From an uncultured Alphaproteobacteria bacterium (GTDB taxonomy: Bacteria; Pseudomonadota; Alphaproteobacteria; UBA7985; CAJQQZ01), in NCBI GenBank assembly GCA_905480575.1, contig CAJQQZ010000020.1:1-64000 (forward strand): DNA of 64,000 nt. Reading direction: 5' to 3'. The notes below the pieces were generated by a model that was not told where the DNA came from, ran no database searches, and saw only the letters and a list, made by a program, of their open reading frames with translations. Below, piece by piece: positions 1-8,701 of the stretch (the stretch's first letter is position 1; each line of letters starts with the position of its first letter). The position numbers and the translations under genes were made by a program.

Positions 1-78
1 CGTAGTTTCCTTTGTTTGATGTTTTTGGTTTGCACCTACATCAAAACCGGAAACGGCTGGCTCCTTCAAGAGCCGAAC

Positions 79-108
79 GTAGTCCTTCCAGCTAGCTGGA
101 AGGACTAC
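79..108. repeat. 30-bp perfect palindrome between genes
   Basis: Two 15-base arms (left arm GTAGTCCTTCCAGCT) are exact reverse complements with no spacer. As RNA this gives a 13-bp stem closed by a CTAG loop. A smaller hairpin (GGCTC/GAGCC, 59-63 and 70-74) lies just before it. The palindrome sits 57 nt beyond the stop codon of the membrane protein that ends at 165. There is no following T-run on either strand, so it is not a textbook terminator. It may be a transcript end, a protein binding site or a dispersed repeat. Confidence 0.6.
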
Positions 109-164
109 TATGTCAGATTAAGTCGGAACTAATTCAATTGATTTAGTAACTGAACTTTACTTGA

Positions 165-899
165 CTATTTTGCCAACTTCTTCGCTTGCCCAACCCAGTC
201 ATCTCTCTCGATTCTGTCGGGAAATGCCCCCAGCTGTCCGACCATCCACTCAACATCTTGGTTTGAAAAGCCCGCAATCTGAGCAAATTGATAGACACCG
301 TTGTCATTCAACAGTTTCTCGAAAACAGGGCCAATGCCATTTATCTCTTTCAAATCATCGACATTATTGGGGCGTTCACGAAAGAGATTTTCTGGCGCTG
401 GCAACTCCTTTGATTGTTCTGAGGCGTCTTCAACAGTCTTGATGCTTAAGGTCAGCGCCGCCTTAGCGGAGTTTGCTTCTTCACGCGCAATCGCTAGCTC
501 CTTCTCCAAATCTTCGCAACGGCTACAGCTTTCAGCTTCTAGACGGTTCTCACCTGACATCCACAACCACCAGGCAGAAAGAATACCAACACAAGCCCCT
601 ACCGACATCGGAACAATGTGGAGACTAGTCCCAAAAACAACAAAAGCAATTACAGCGATCGAGGACAGTGCGAGCAAGACAACCAACGGCCACTTGAACG
701 ACGGGTATGACCCACCTTTGGTTTGACTGATCGCCCAAGTGGCAACTACACCAACAAGACCAGCAGTTAGAAGGAAGAACCCAGGCAACACACCGCCAAA
801 TACCGACGACAACAAGATCGCTAAGGCCATTAAGAAGACAACAAGTGCTAAAGCGCGGTTACCGCGATCTGTTTTGACCTTTTTCGGCTCGGGGGTCAT
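165..899 (-). CDS. Four-helix membrane protein with C-terminal helix-hairpin-helix domain
   Basis: A 244-residue protein of unknown function. Residues 15-115 contain about four hydrophobic segments. Then come a CSRC cysteine pair (about 126-129), a short coiled coil (DLEKELAIAREEANSAK) and a linker. Residues 180-244 match the helix-hairpin-helix tail common in alphaproteobacteria, with the core INGIGP and the end ERDDWVGQAKKLA. That fold usually binds DNA or acts as a protein-interaction module, and would lie in the cytoplasm here. The gene follows the OmpA-like gene (928-2652) by 28 nt on the same strand. The protein resembles the product of 14560-15408 in layout and in the coiled-coil motif. 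The ATG at 899 has TTAGGAA about 11 nt upstream. Function is not known. Confidence 0.8.
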   Translation of the reverse strand: MTPEPKKVKTDRGNRALALVVFLMALAILLSSVFGGVLPGFFLLTAGLVGVVATWAISQTKGGSYPSFKWPLVVLLALSSIAVIAFVVFGTSLHIVPMSVGACVGILSAWWLWMSGENRLEAESCSRCEDLEKELAIAREEANSAKAALTLSIKTVEDASEQSKELPAPENLFRERPNNVDDLKEINGIGPVFEKLLNDNGVYQFAQIAGFSNQDVEWMVGQLGAFPDRIERDDWVGQAKKLAK

Positions 900-927
900 A
901 AGTATTAGTTTCCTAAGGTGTTGGATT

Positions 928-2652
928 TCAGAACTGAATGAATCTCAATTCAACTCTGCGGTTCTTGGCATAAGCGGCTGGATTGCGGCCTGGATCAATC
1001 GGGCGAAGTGCAGCCATACTGACAGCAGATAGTCTCTCCGCTGGAACACCTTCCTTGATGAGAATTCTGACCACGTTAGCGGCTCTAGCCCCGCCGAGAT
1101 GCCAGTTGGAAGGGTATCGGTTCGTAGAAATCGAGAGACGGTCTGTGTGTCCCTCAACGAACAAATTCCATTCGCTATCTTCACTCAGTTTGGATTTGAT
1201 TTTCTCTGCGACAGCTCGGATCGTTTTTCGACCCTTTTTCGAAACCGAAGCCGAGGCAGGATAGAAGAGAATTCCGTTGTCGAGAACCAGGCGACCTTCG
1301 TTCGACTTAACTGATTCAACGTCCTGTTCTATCTCGTCTACGAGACCCTTCAACTCATCCGAAGTTTTCTCATCTCCTGAATCCAATCCAGAAATGGTTG
1401 ACTGCAAAGATTGGAGTTGTTGGCCTAACTCTTTGTTTAAGCTTTGCAGCTCAGCCAGTTCGCCCTCAAAATCTTCATCAGGATTAGATGCCGCTGTTGG
1501 TTTGTCTGACGCCTCCATATTACTCTTGGCCAACAAGTTTCTTGTGGCCTCCAGCTCTAGTTTCAGAATCCTCAATTCATCCTCTGCGCCAGAAAATTTG
1601 ACTTTCGCCTGATCTAGTTCTCTTTGTAACTCTTCAATCTTCAGTTTTGAATCAGCGCTGTTCAAAGTGCCCGTCAGCGCCTCTATACTTTTCTCACTTG
1701 ATTGGAGGCGGCTGTTCAATTCGCCAATTTTAAGCAGCGACGCAGCCTTCTGCTCTTTGAGAAGCGCTACCAACTTTGATTCTGCGTCTAACTTCTCTTC
1801 AGCTTTTGAAAGTTCGACTTGCAACTTCGTGGCAGCGTCCGTCAGTTCCGCTACTTCCAGATTGTCAAAGTTCGCCGCTTTGAGTGCCTTCTCCACTTCG
1901 TTCTGTGCTGCAAGTTGTTGCTTGATTTCAGCGAGGGCTGTTTCTGTTTCTTTCAGTTTCTTCTTGGTTTCCTCTAGTTCACTTCGAAGATCCTTCAGCT
2001 TCTTCAATCCAGAGTTTTCACCCGTTTCGGCATTTTCTTCTTGAAGCTCAAGCTCTTTGAGTTCACTGAAATCAGAAGCAAGTTTCTTTCTCAGACCTGC
2101 TAATTGCACCACCAATTCGCTGTTTTTGTCACTCAGCATTTTTACTTTTTCAGCTGCTGCTGAATGCTGTTCTTCCGCTTTCGCTAGGTCGATCTGTAAC
2201 TGCGCAGATGCCTCGTTGAGGCCCTTAATTTCAAGGTCCTTAAGATCAATAGCACTCAATGACTCATCGTACCGCCCTTTCAGGACTGCGACTTGTTTGT
2301 TTAGTTTGATTTTGTCTTTAGATGATACTGCAACAGACTTCTGAAACGCCTGTAACTCGCTTCTTTGGCTAGCGAGTTGTTTTTCCATTTGGTCAATTTC
2401 TTGGACAACGGCTTCGCATTCAACTGCATCATTTAGTTTAAAAACACCGTCACCGCCTCCGGAGTTGTAGTCCCCTTTCATGAGGCGTTGAAACCAACCG
2501 AGCTCTTTTTCAGTATTGCAGTTTTCTCGAACTTGCTCAAAAGCAGTCAAAGCTTTATCGGCATTCGCTGAAAATGCAAAATGTCCGCCAACGAGAAAGG
2601 CGATAACCGCCGCAGCCGAGGCTAGTCTAATGGACCGATCCTTGCGCATCAT
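928..2652 (-). CDS. Periplasmic coiled-coil protein with C-terminal OmpA-like domain
   Basis: About 574 residues. An N-terminal hydrophobic segment acts as a signal or anchor. It is followed by a mini-domain with two cysteines (motif CNTEKELGWF, then VECEAV), about 330 residues of heptad-rich coiled coil, and an OmpA/MotB-type peptidoglycan-binding domain over the last 120 residues (EGHTDR, NWHLGGARA, NRRVELRF). The likely role is to link the inner membrane to the cell wall. The ATG at 2652 was chosen because GGGGGA lies about 10 nt upstream; an in-frame TTG at 2670 lacks this. It is the first gene of a pair with the membrane protein at 165-899. A paralogous pair lies at 14560-16937. The mini-domain and OmpA domain are clearly shared with 15423-16937; the partner is unknown. 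Confidence 0.85.
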   Translation of the reverse strand: MMRKDRSIRLASAAAVIAFLVGGHFAFSANADKALTAFEQVRENCNTEKELGWFQRLMKGDYNSGGGDGVFKLNDAVECEAVVQEIDQMEKQLASQRSELQAFQKSVAVSSKDKIKLNKQVAVLKGRYDESLSAIDLKDLEIKGLNEASAQLQIDLAKAEEQHSAAAEKVKMLSDKNSELVVQLAGLRKKLASDFSELKELELQEENAETGENSGLKKLKDLRSELEETKKKLKETETALAEIKQQLAAQNEVEKALKAANFDNLEVAELTDAATKLQVELSKAEEKLDAESKLVALLKEQKAASLLKIGELNSRLQSSEKSIEALTGTLNSADSKLKIEELQRELDQAKVKFSGAEDELRILKLELEATRNLLAKSNMEASDKPTAASNPDEDFEGELAELQSLNKELGQQLQSLQSTISGLDSGDEKTSDELKGLVDEIEQDVESVKSNEGRLVLDNGILFYPASASVSKKGRKTIRAVAEKIKSKLSEDSEWNLFVEGHTDRLSISTNRYPSNWHLGGARAANVVRILIKEGVPAERLSAVSMAALRPIDPGRNPAAYAKNRRVELRFIQF

Positions 2653-2941
2653 GAAATTGGAATCCCCCAACGAATCCTTTAGTACGCCAAGTAAAATTCA
2701 GGGCGCTTTTCCGATTCGTTGAAGCAAAACCCGATTCGTTTGTCAAGATTTACTTCTACATTTACTTTTTGATGGCAAGTAACGGACTCTATTACTTGCT
2801 AGTGATGCACTAATATCACAAATATTTGTCACTTCAACTTTGCTTGAGTAACACAACCCTCACGCCCTGTTGACTGGCGTGAAATTAATATCACCTCCAT
2901 AAACTGACACAACAATTCTCAGAAAATGAAGTGTTAGATCC

Positions 2942-3484
2942 GTGAAAAAATCAATCCTTCCGATCCTATTGGTGGCCTTATTTTGGCCAATCACAAGCAA
3001 CGCTGGCATCGTTGGTCAAAAAGCCCCTGCCTGGCAAATAGCGGAATGGCTCAATTCTGACGGCGGGACTGTCGCCGACCATAGGGGAAAGGTCGTTGTT
3101 ATCGATTTCTTTCAACTCTGGTGCCCTGGATGTAACAACTTCTCCATTCCATTGATGCACAAGTGGGAAAAACAATACGAGAATGAGGTCAAAAATGGGA
3201 CGCTCCTCTTTGTTTCCATCCACACCGTTTTCGAAGGCCACCAATACCAAACCCCAGAAATGCTTCGGAACTTCGTTAAGAACAAAGGCATCAAGCATCC
3301 AGTGGGAAATGACCAACAGGTTGAAGGGTATCACATCCCTTTGACAATGGTTAACTACCGCACACGTGGTACACCTGAAATCGCCATCATCGACAAACAA
3401 GGTATTGTACGGTTTCAAGACAACATCTTTGAACCGAGTTTAGGCGAGAGTATGATCAATCAACTCTTGGCGGAAGGCAGTTAG
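2942..3484 (+). CDS. Secreted thioredoxin-like (TlpA/redoxin family) protein
   Basis: A 180-residue protein with a signal peptide (residues 1-21, cleavage near SNA-G) and a thioredoxin fold. The active site is CPGC at residues 61-64, followed by the cis-proline region (GTPEIAIID, about 147-155). Such proteins reduce or exchange disulfides outside the cytoplasm. The start is GTG at 2942 because the signal peptide begins there; the ribosome binding site is weak. The copper amine oxidase gene starts 38 nt downstream on the same strand, so the two are probably co-transcribed. A role in redox or copper handling for the oxidase is only a guess, since that enzyme has no visible signal peptide. The 289-nt gap upstream holds the divergent promoters. 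Confidence 0.85.
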   Translation: MKKSILPILLVALFWPITSNAGIVGQKAPAWQIAEWLNSDGGTVADHRGKVVVIDFFQLWCPGCNNFSIPLMHKWEKQYENEVKNGTLLFVSIHTVFEGHQYQTPEMLRNFVKNKGIKHPVGNDQQVEGYHIPLTMVNYRTRGTPEIAIIDKQGIVRFQDNIFEPSLGESMINQLLAEGS

Positions 3485-3522
3485 GTCGCTAGTCTCGGAA
3501 AATCGTCTTTGAGAGGTTTTCC

Positions 3523-5403
3523 ATGGTCTACAATCCTGCGCTCGCCCCCTTAACAAGAGAAGAAATAGAAACTGTTGTATCGTTGGTTAAGTCACGGAGC
3601 TTGATTGACGACACAGGCTGGTTCGAGACGATAACACTTGATGAGCCGGAACCAGGGCCAACAAACAACGACCGTAACGCCTATGTTTGCTGTTACGAAC
3701 GCTCATCAAATACCACATTCCAAGGTCTCGTCTCGCTTTCGAAGAATTCTGTTGAGGAATGGAGAAATGTACCGGGTGTACAGGCCAGGATCGTCCCCGA
3801 TGAATTCACTTACGCGCAGGAAATCGCAAAGGCTGATCCAGACTTTCAAGCAGCCTGCGCCAAACGAGGCATTACAGATCTCTCCGACCTTCTCGTCGAG
3901 GCCTGGGCTGCCGGTAACTTTGGTGTCGAAGAAGAAGAAGGCGAGCGCATCGCTTTCGGCCACTGTTGGCTGCAAAATGATGCAGGCGACAATCCCTATG
4001 GTCGCCCTGTGGCAAACCTTCATCCTGTCGTGGATCTAAGACGTGGCAAACTGATCAGGATTGATGACTATGGCGTCGTGCCAATTCCTCCCGATACAAA
4101 GTCGATTTCCAAACAAACAACCGCCCGCCAAGACCTCAAAGAACTAAACATCATTCAACCGGATGGCCCAAGCTTCGAAGTCGACGGTCAGGAAGTGCGG
4201 TGGCAGAAGTGGCACGTCCAGGTTGGCTTCGATTTACGTGAAGGGCTGGTTCTCCATAACATCGGCTATGAGGATCAAGGAACCCTGCGTCCGATCATGC
4301 GCCGCGCTTCTATGGCAGAGATGGTTGTGCCTTACGGTGACCCGACGGGGGGCAATTTTCGCCGAAATGCCTTCGATACGGGGGAGTACGGCATAGGCCA
4401 GGCTACGAGCCCTTTAACTCTTGGCTGTGATTGTCTAGGTCACATTTACTATTTTGATCTCTGGTCTCATGATTGGAATGGGGAGCCTGTTTTTGTCAAA
4501 AATGCTGTTTGTATGCACGAAGAAGACTACGGCATGCTTTGGAAGTACACCGACCCTAGGCGCGATCAATCATCAGTGACCCGGTCACGCCGTCTGGTGA
4601 TTTCTTCAGTCGCAACCATCGGGAACTACATCTATGGTTTCTTCTGGTACTTCTATCAAGACGGCACAATTGGCACAGAAGTCAAAGCTACAGGCGTGCC
4701 TTTGCCATCGGCCATCGAACAAGGCAGGACACCGGAATATGGCACACTAGTAGCACCAGGTATTGATTCACACATCCACCAACACGTTTTTTCTTTCCGC
4801 TTTGACATGGCGGTCGATGGAACGAAGAACTCTCTCGCAGAAATGAATTTTGAAGCGGTACCCTGGGATGACAAGAATCCTCATGGCAACGCTATCCTAA
4901 CGAAGCAAACGATTTTCGAAACAGAACAGGAAGCGCAGAGAGAAATGAACTTGCCTTCGGCGCGTTACTGGAAGGTCATCAACGAAAATAAACTCAATGG
5001 CTTGGGGCAACCGACAGGCTACAAGCTCGTTCCTGGCACAAATGCCCTCCCGTTTTTGCATCCCGACTCACCCGTTGGAAAACGGGCCGGTTTCATGTTT
5101 AAACACCTTTGGTGCACACCTTATGAAAAGAATGAACGCTTTCCAGCAGGTTGGTTCCCTAACCAGCACGCCGGTGGAGATGGCTTGCCGAGTTGGACAG
5201 AAGCCAACAGATCAATCAGAAACGAGGACATCGTTGTTTGGTACACAATGAACTATCATCACTTGCCTCGCCCCGAGGACTGGCCTGTCCAGCCCACCGT
5301 CTATGCTGGTTTCCATTGGATGCCTTTCGGTTTCTTTGATGAAAACCCAGCGATGGACGTGCCCGTCAGTGGTGGCCATGCTGCAAGCGTTTGTTGCGAG
5401 TAG
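3523..5403 (+). CDS. Primary-amine oxidase (copper amine oxidase, TPQ enzyme)
   Basis: A 626-residue member of the copper amine oxidase family, which turns primary amines into aldehydes with release of ammonia and hydrogen peroxide. The catalytic base is Asp285 in FDTGEYGIG. The topaquinone tyrosine is Tyr369 in TIGNYIY. The copper ligands are His419 and His421 (HQHVFSF) and His580 (HHLPRPEDW). Length is typical. One oddity is that the residue after the cofactor tyrosine is Ile, where the family usually has Asp or Glu. No signal peptide is seen, so it is probably cytoplasmic. It follows the thioredoxin-like gene and ends 12 nt before the convergent MFS gene. The substrate cannot be told from sequence. 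Confidence 0.95.
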   Translation: MVYNPALAPLTREEIETVVSLVKSRSLIDDTGWFETITLDEPEPGPTNNDRNAYVCCYERSSNTTFQGLVSLSKNSVEEWRNVPGVQARIVPDEFTYAQEIAKADPDFQAACAKRGITDLSDLLVEAWAAGNFGVEEEEGERIAFGHCWLQNDAGDNPYGRPVANLHPVVDLRRGKLIRIDDYGVVPIPPDTKSISKQTTARQDLKELNIIQPDGPSFEVDGQEVRWQKWHVQVGFDLREGLVLHNIGYEDQGTLRPIMRRASMAEMVVPYGDPTGGNFRRNAFDTGEYGIGQATSPLTLGCDCLGHIYYFDLWSHDWNGEPVFVKNAVCMHEEDYGMLWKYTDPRRDQSSVTRSRRLVISSVATIGNYIYGFFWYFYQDGTIGTEVKATGVPLPSAIEQGRTPEYGTLVAPGIDSHIHQHVFSFRFDMAVDGTKNSLAEMNFEAVPWDDKNPHGNAILTKQTIFETEQEAQREMNLPSARYWKVINENKLNGLGQPTGYKLVPGTNALPFLHPDSPVGKRAGFMFKHLWCTPYEKNERFPAGWFPNQHAGGDGLPSWTEANRSIRNEDIVVWYTMNYHHLPRPEDWPVQPTVYAGFHWMPFGFFDENPAMDVPVSGGHAASVCCE

Positions 5404-5415
5404 AATTCGACATCA

Positions 5416-6615
5416 CTATTCCGCTGGCTGCCCCACTGGGTAGTTAGGGCCGAACTGGGTCTCGTTACCTGGTTCCGGGTGTCTAGGGACGTTCAAGGAT
5501 AGTATCAAAGAGAACGCCGCCATCCCAGCGCCGGTTAGGAAGACTGCAGCTGGAGAGACCATCCAAACTGCACCCAGTAAGAAGGGTAAGAACACCGCAG
5601 CTATGTGATTGATTGTAAAAGCAACTGAAGCCGTGGAGGCCATGTCCGCTGGGTCACCGATTTTTTGGAAGTAGGTTTGTTGCGCTATGGCCATCGCAAA
5701 GAACAAGTGATCGATGACAAATAGAGCGGCTGCCACTTCATGTCTTTCAACAAAGGCATAGGCATAAAAAACAAAGAACAATCCGACGTACTCGATGATC
5801 AGGGCATTGCGCTCGCCCCACCTGGCAATCATTTTTCCTACTACTGGAGCAATAAAGAAATTGAGGGCAGACGCAGCTAAAAACAGAATGACAATATCGT
5901 CGACGCCATAGTCGAATTTCGTGACCATCAGGAAGCCGGCAAAAACGATGAAAATCTGCCTTCGGGCGCCCGCCATGAAAGTTAGAGCGTAATAGAGCCA
6001 GTAGCGCTTTCGGAGAACAATGGTTTTTCGTTGTGTCACGGCTTGCGGGAACATCGGAAAACCGATCCAACAGTAAGCCGCAATAGCAATCAAAACACAG
6101 CCGCCAATAGCATAAGAAACTTCAACCGATAACCCGACAATCGAAATCCAAAGCCAGACAGAGACGAAGGCAACAATTTCACAAAGTGACTTGAACGAGA
6201 TGATTTTACCCATGAACTGCGGCGCTTCACCTTTGGGCAACCACTGCCAAGTCAGCGACTTGTTCACAGCTTCATAGTAGTGAAAACCAATCGACATCAA
6301 AACCGTTGTGAAGTACAGCCCAACGTGGCTAGGCAAGTAGCCGGTTAAAGCAATCCCCAGTCCCATCACCCCAATCGCGACAAGAGCAAAAATTTGCTCC
6401 TTTATGATCAGCAGCAAAAACACCGCCGTGAATGCCAAGAAGCCGGGAATCTCACGCACTGACTGGACACCACCTATATCCAGGCCATTGAACCCAACCT
6501 CACGAACCGAAAAATTGTCCAACAACACCCGCCAGACAGCAAAGCCAAAAGACATTCCGACAGCAAGAAGTAACAGGAAGAGACGCGGATCGCGTAATTT
6601 TTGGTTAAGTGACAT
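5416..6615 (-). CDS. MFS transporter
   Basis: About 399 residues with roughly twelve hydrophobic segments in two halves, typical of the major facilitator superfamily in the inner membrane. The central loop carries basic residues (TQRKTIVLRKRYWLYY) as usual. The substrate is unknown. The ATG at 6615 was preferred to a TTG at 6630, although neither has a strong ribosome binding site. The gene converges on the amine oxidase with a 12-nt gap and diverges from the FMN reductase at 6748, with a 132-nt promoter gap. No dedicated regulator is next to it. Confidence 0.85.
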   Translation of the reverse strand: MSLNQKLRDPRLFLLLLAVGMSFGFAVWRVLLDNFSVREVGFNGLDIGGVQSVREIPGFLAFTAVFLLLIIKEQIFALVAIGVMGLGIALTGYLPSHVGLYFTTVLMSIGFHYYEAVNKSLTWQWLPKGEAPQFMGKIISFKSLCEIVAFVSVWLWISIVGLSVEVSYAIGGCVLIAIAAYCWIGFPMFPQAVTQRKTIVLRKRYWLYYALTFMAGARRQIFIVFAGFLMVTKFDYGVDDIVILFLAASALNFFIAPVVGKMIARWGERNALIIEYVGLFFVFYAYAFVERHEVAAALFVIDHLFFAMAIAQQTYFQKIGDPADMASTASVAFTINHIAAVFLPFLLGAVWMVSPAAVFLTGAGMAAFSLILSLNVPRHPEPGNETQFGPNYPVGQPAE

Positions 6616-6747
6616 TTGTTTGACTAACAACGGGAAGAACAGAATAACAATCCGCTCGGTCTAACACAGTTTGTTTCGCTTGCATCTGCAAAAGAACTCG
6701 ACCAGATATAGTCCCCGTACAACTAGGACGTTGCGAAAGGTTATCCA

Positions 6748-7323
6748 GTGTCAAATGTGAAGGTTTTGGTGTTTTCTGGCTCGATTAGAAAAGGGTCATT
6801 CAACAAACAACTGGCGGCAGTCGCTGCTCAATCGGCGGGCGCAGAGGCCGAAGTCACCTTGCTTGATCTCGCAGATTTCCCAATGCCGATTTATGACGGC
6901 GATCTGGAAGCGGCTGAGGGCCTCCCCACTAACGCAAAGAAACTGCGCCGTCTGTTTGACGAACACGACGCCTTTATTATTGCTTCTCCTGAATACAACG
7001 GGTTTTTCAGCCCGCTTTTGAAGAACACACTCGATTGGGTTTCCAGGTCAGACGCCGACGAACCAGACCTTGTACCCTACAAAGGAAAAGTGGCCGCCCT
7101 ATTAGCCGCATCCCCAGGTGGCCTTGGTGGCTTGCGGGCACTTCCCTCTCTTCGCCAACTCCTTTCCGGGATCGGCGTTTTGGTCATTCCGGATCAGCTC
7201 GCGATTGGTGGTGCCATGTCTGTGTTTGATGGTGAAGGACAGTTAAAGGATGACAGCTGGCAACCAAAAATAGACGGCGTTGTGGAAGCCCTCATGAAGA
7301 CCGCATCAGCGCTCAAGTCATAA
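6748..7323 (+). CDS. NADPH-dependent FMN reductase family protein
   Basis: A 191-residue flavodoxin-fold protein. The phosphate-binding loop GSIRKGSFNK is at residues 11-20 and the family signature SPEYNGFFSPLLKN at about 79-92. Members reduce FMN, quinones or chromate with NAD(P)H in the cytoplasm. The start is GTG at 6748, with GAAAGG 7 nt upstream. Its stop codon overlaps the next start (TAATG), so it is translationally coupled to the IMPACT-family gene. The true substrate is not predictable. Confidence 0.9.
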   Translation: MSNVKVLVFSGSIRKGSFNKQLAAVAAQSAGAEAEVTLLDLADFPMPIYDGDLEAAEGLPTNAKKLRRLFDEHDAFIIASPEYNGFFSPLLKNTLDWVSRSDADEPDLVPYKGKVAALLAASPGGLGGLRALPSLRQLLSGIGVLVIPDQLAIGGAMSVFDGEGQLKDDSWQPKIDGVVEALMKTASALKS

Positions 7324-7712
7324 TGCCAAAAACTTGGCCGCAATACTTGCTCTTAGAACAGGTTATATCCGACCGAGGGTCGCGATATTCTGTTGGCCTG
7401 GGAGCAGTGACATGCCAGGAAGATGTTAAGGCGCTGCTAAAGACGCACACAACCAAGAAGAAGTACCGTACCGCTACCCATAATACTTGGGCAGCAAGAA
7501 TTACCGCAGACAATGGTGTCGAAGAATTAAAATCTGACGACGGCGAAAGTGGCGCTGGTGGTGTCATACTAAATGTGTTGGAAGGTGAAAAAGCCGTGGA
7601 TGTGGCCGTGATTGTTACCCGCTGGTATGGCGGCAAACATCTTGGCCCTGATCGCTTCAGACATGTTAAAAACGCGACCCATATGGTGCTGAAGGAAGTA
7701 TCTCATGGATAA
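7323..7712 (+). CDS. IMPACT/YigZ family protein
   Basis: A 129-residue protein matching the N-terminal domain of the YigZ/IMPACT (UPF0029) family, with the signatures SDDGESGAGG and TRWYGGKHLGPDRFRH. It is shorter than typical bacterial YigZ (about 200 residues) and lacks the second, ferredoxin-like domain. The family is linked to translation control, but the bacterial function is poorly defined. It overlaps the FMN reductase stop by one base and overlaps galE by 8 nt, so the three genes are one transcription unit. Confidence 0.85.
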   Translation: MPKTWPQYLLLEQVISDRGSRYSVGLGAVTCQEDVKALLKTHTTKKKYRTATHNTWAARITADNGVEELKSDDGESGAGGVILNVLEGEKAVDVAVIVTRWYGGKHLGPDRFRHVKNATHMVLKEVSHG

Positions 7713-8679
7713 AGTTCTGGTTGTTGGCGGCGCCGGTTATATCGGCAGTCATTGTTGCAAAGCACTTGCTGCTTCAGGGCGGGAGGTCGTTGTCTTTGAT
7801 AACCTCTCAACTGGTCACGAAGACTTATGCCTTTGGGCTCCGCTAGTCAAAGGCGACGTTTGCGACAAGGCGGCTGTTAGCCAGTTATTTGAAGATCATC
7901 AATTTTCCGCGGTGTTTCACTTTGCGGCCAAATCCTTGGTTGGTGAGTCAGCCGCAAAGCCTGCTTTCTATTGGAACACCAATGTCAGCGGCACAATGAA
8001 CCTGCTTGATGCTATGGTCCACCACTCTGTCCCAAACATCATCTTCTCCTCTACTGCCGCAGTCTACGGAGAACCTGATCGACCGCTGATCGACGAAACC
8101 CAAACCCTAGCCCCGATCAACACTTATGGGCGCACAAAAGTCGCCTGCGAGCAAATGATCCGCTCATATGCGGAAGCCCATCAATTGGGTTATGTTTGCC
8201 CTCGCTATTTCAATGCAGCCGGGGCAGACGCGGATCTAGAGACTGGGGAAGATCACTCACCTGAAACGCACGTGATCCCGATTTTGCTAGAGGCCGCCCG
8301 GGGTATCAGAGGCAAATTCTCTATCTTTGGCGATGACTATGCCACGTCCGACGGCACAGCCGTCCGTGACTACATTCACGTCACTGATCTTGCCAATGCC
8401 CATGTTGCAGCCTTGGATCATCTTGTTCTTGGTGGCGAAAGTGTCGCTGTGAACCTTGGAACCAGCCAGGGGGCTTCCGTCAAAGAACTGATTGAGGTCG
8501 CTCGCACGACAACAGGCAAGACAATCCCGACGGAGGTCGCGCCACGACGTGCTGGCGATCCAGCACAGTTGGTGGCCGACGCAACGAAAGCTCAAACACT
8601 CTTTAATTGGAAGCCGACAAACTCCACTTTGGAACAGATCATTGACGACGCTTGGCGTTGGCATCTAAAACGCTTCTAA
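7705..8679 (+). CDS. galE: UDP-glucose 4-epimerase
   Basis: A 324-residue extended short-chain dehydrogenase that interconverts UDP-glucose and UDP-galactose. It has the NAD-binding motif GGAGYIGS (residues 8-15), the catalytic Ser116/Thr117 region in FSSTAAVYG, and the YxxxK pair Tyr141/Lys145 in TYGRTK. RYFNAAGAD and HVIPILLEAARG are typical GalE segments. The ATG has GAAGGAAG upstream inside the previous gene. The glycosyltransferase gene begins 22 nt downstream, which suggests surface-polysaccharide precursor supply. Confidence 0.93.
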   Translation: MDKVLVVGGAGYIGSHCCKALAASGREVVVFDNLSTGHEDLCLWAPLVKGDVCDKAAVSQLFEDHQFSAVFHFAAKSLVGESAAKPAFYWNTNVSGTMNLLDAMVHHSVPNIIFSSTAAVYGEPDRPLIDETQTLAPINTYGRTKVACEQMIRSYAEAHQLGYVCPRYFNAAGADADLETGEDHSPETHVIPILLEAARGIRGKFSIFGDDYATSDGTAVRDYIHVTDLANAHVAALDHLVLGGESVAVNLGTSQGASVKELIEVARTTTGKTIPTEVAPRRAGDPAQLVADATKAQTLFNWKPTNSTLEQIIDDAWRWHLKRF

Positions 8680-8701
8680 ATTCAAACTCTCGGGACAGAA
8701 C

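Noticed and set aside
1277-2344. Long open frames on the plus strand opposite the coiled-coil genes
   Set aside because: They are serine- and leucine-rich antisense images of the low-complexity coiled-coil genes, with no start signals or recognisable domains.
165-2652. A Zorya-type (ZorAB) or flagellar MotAB anti-phage or motor system
   Set aside because: The OmpA-domain protein fits ZorB/MotB only loosely, the membrane protein lacks MotA features, and no ZorC/ZorD-type genes are nearby.
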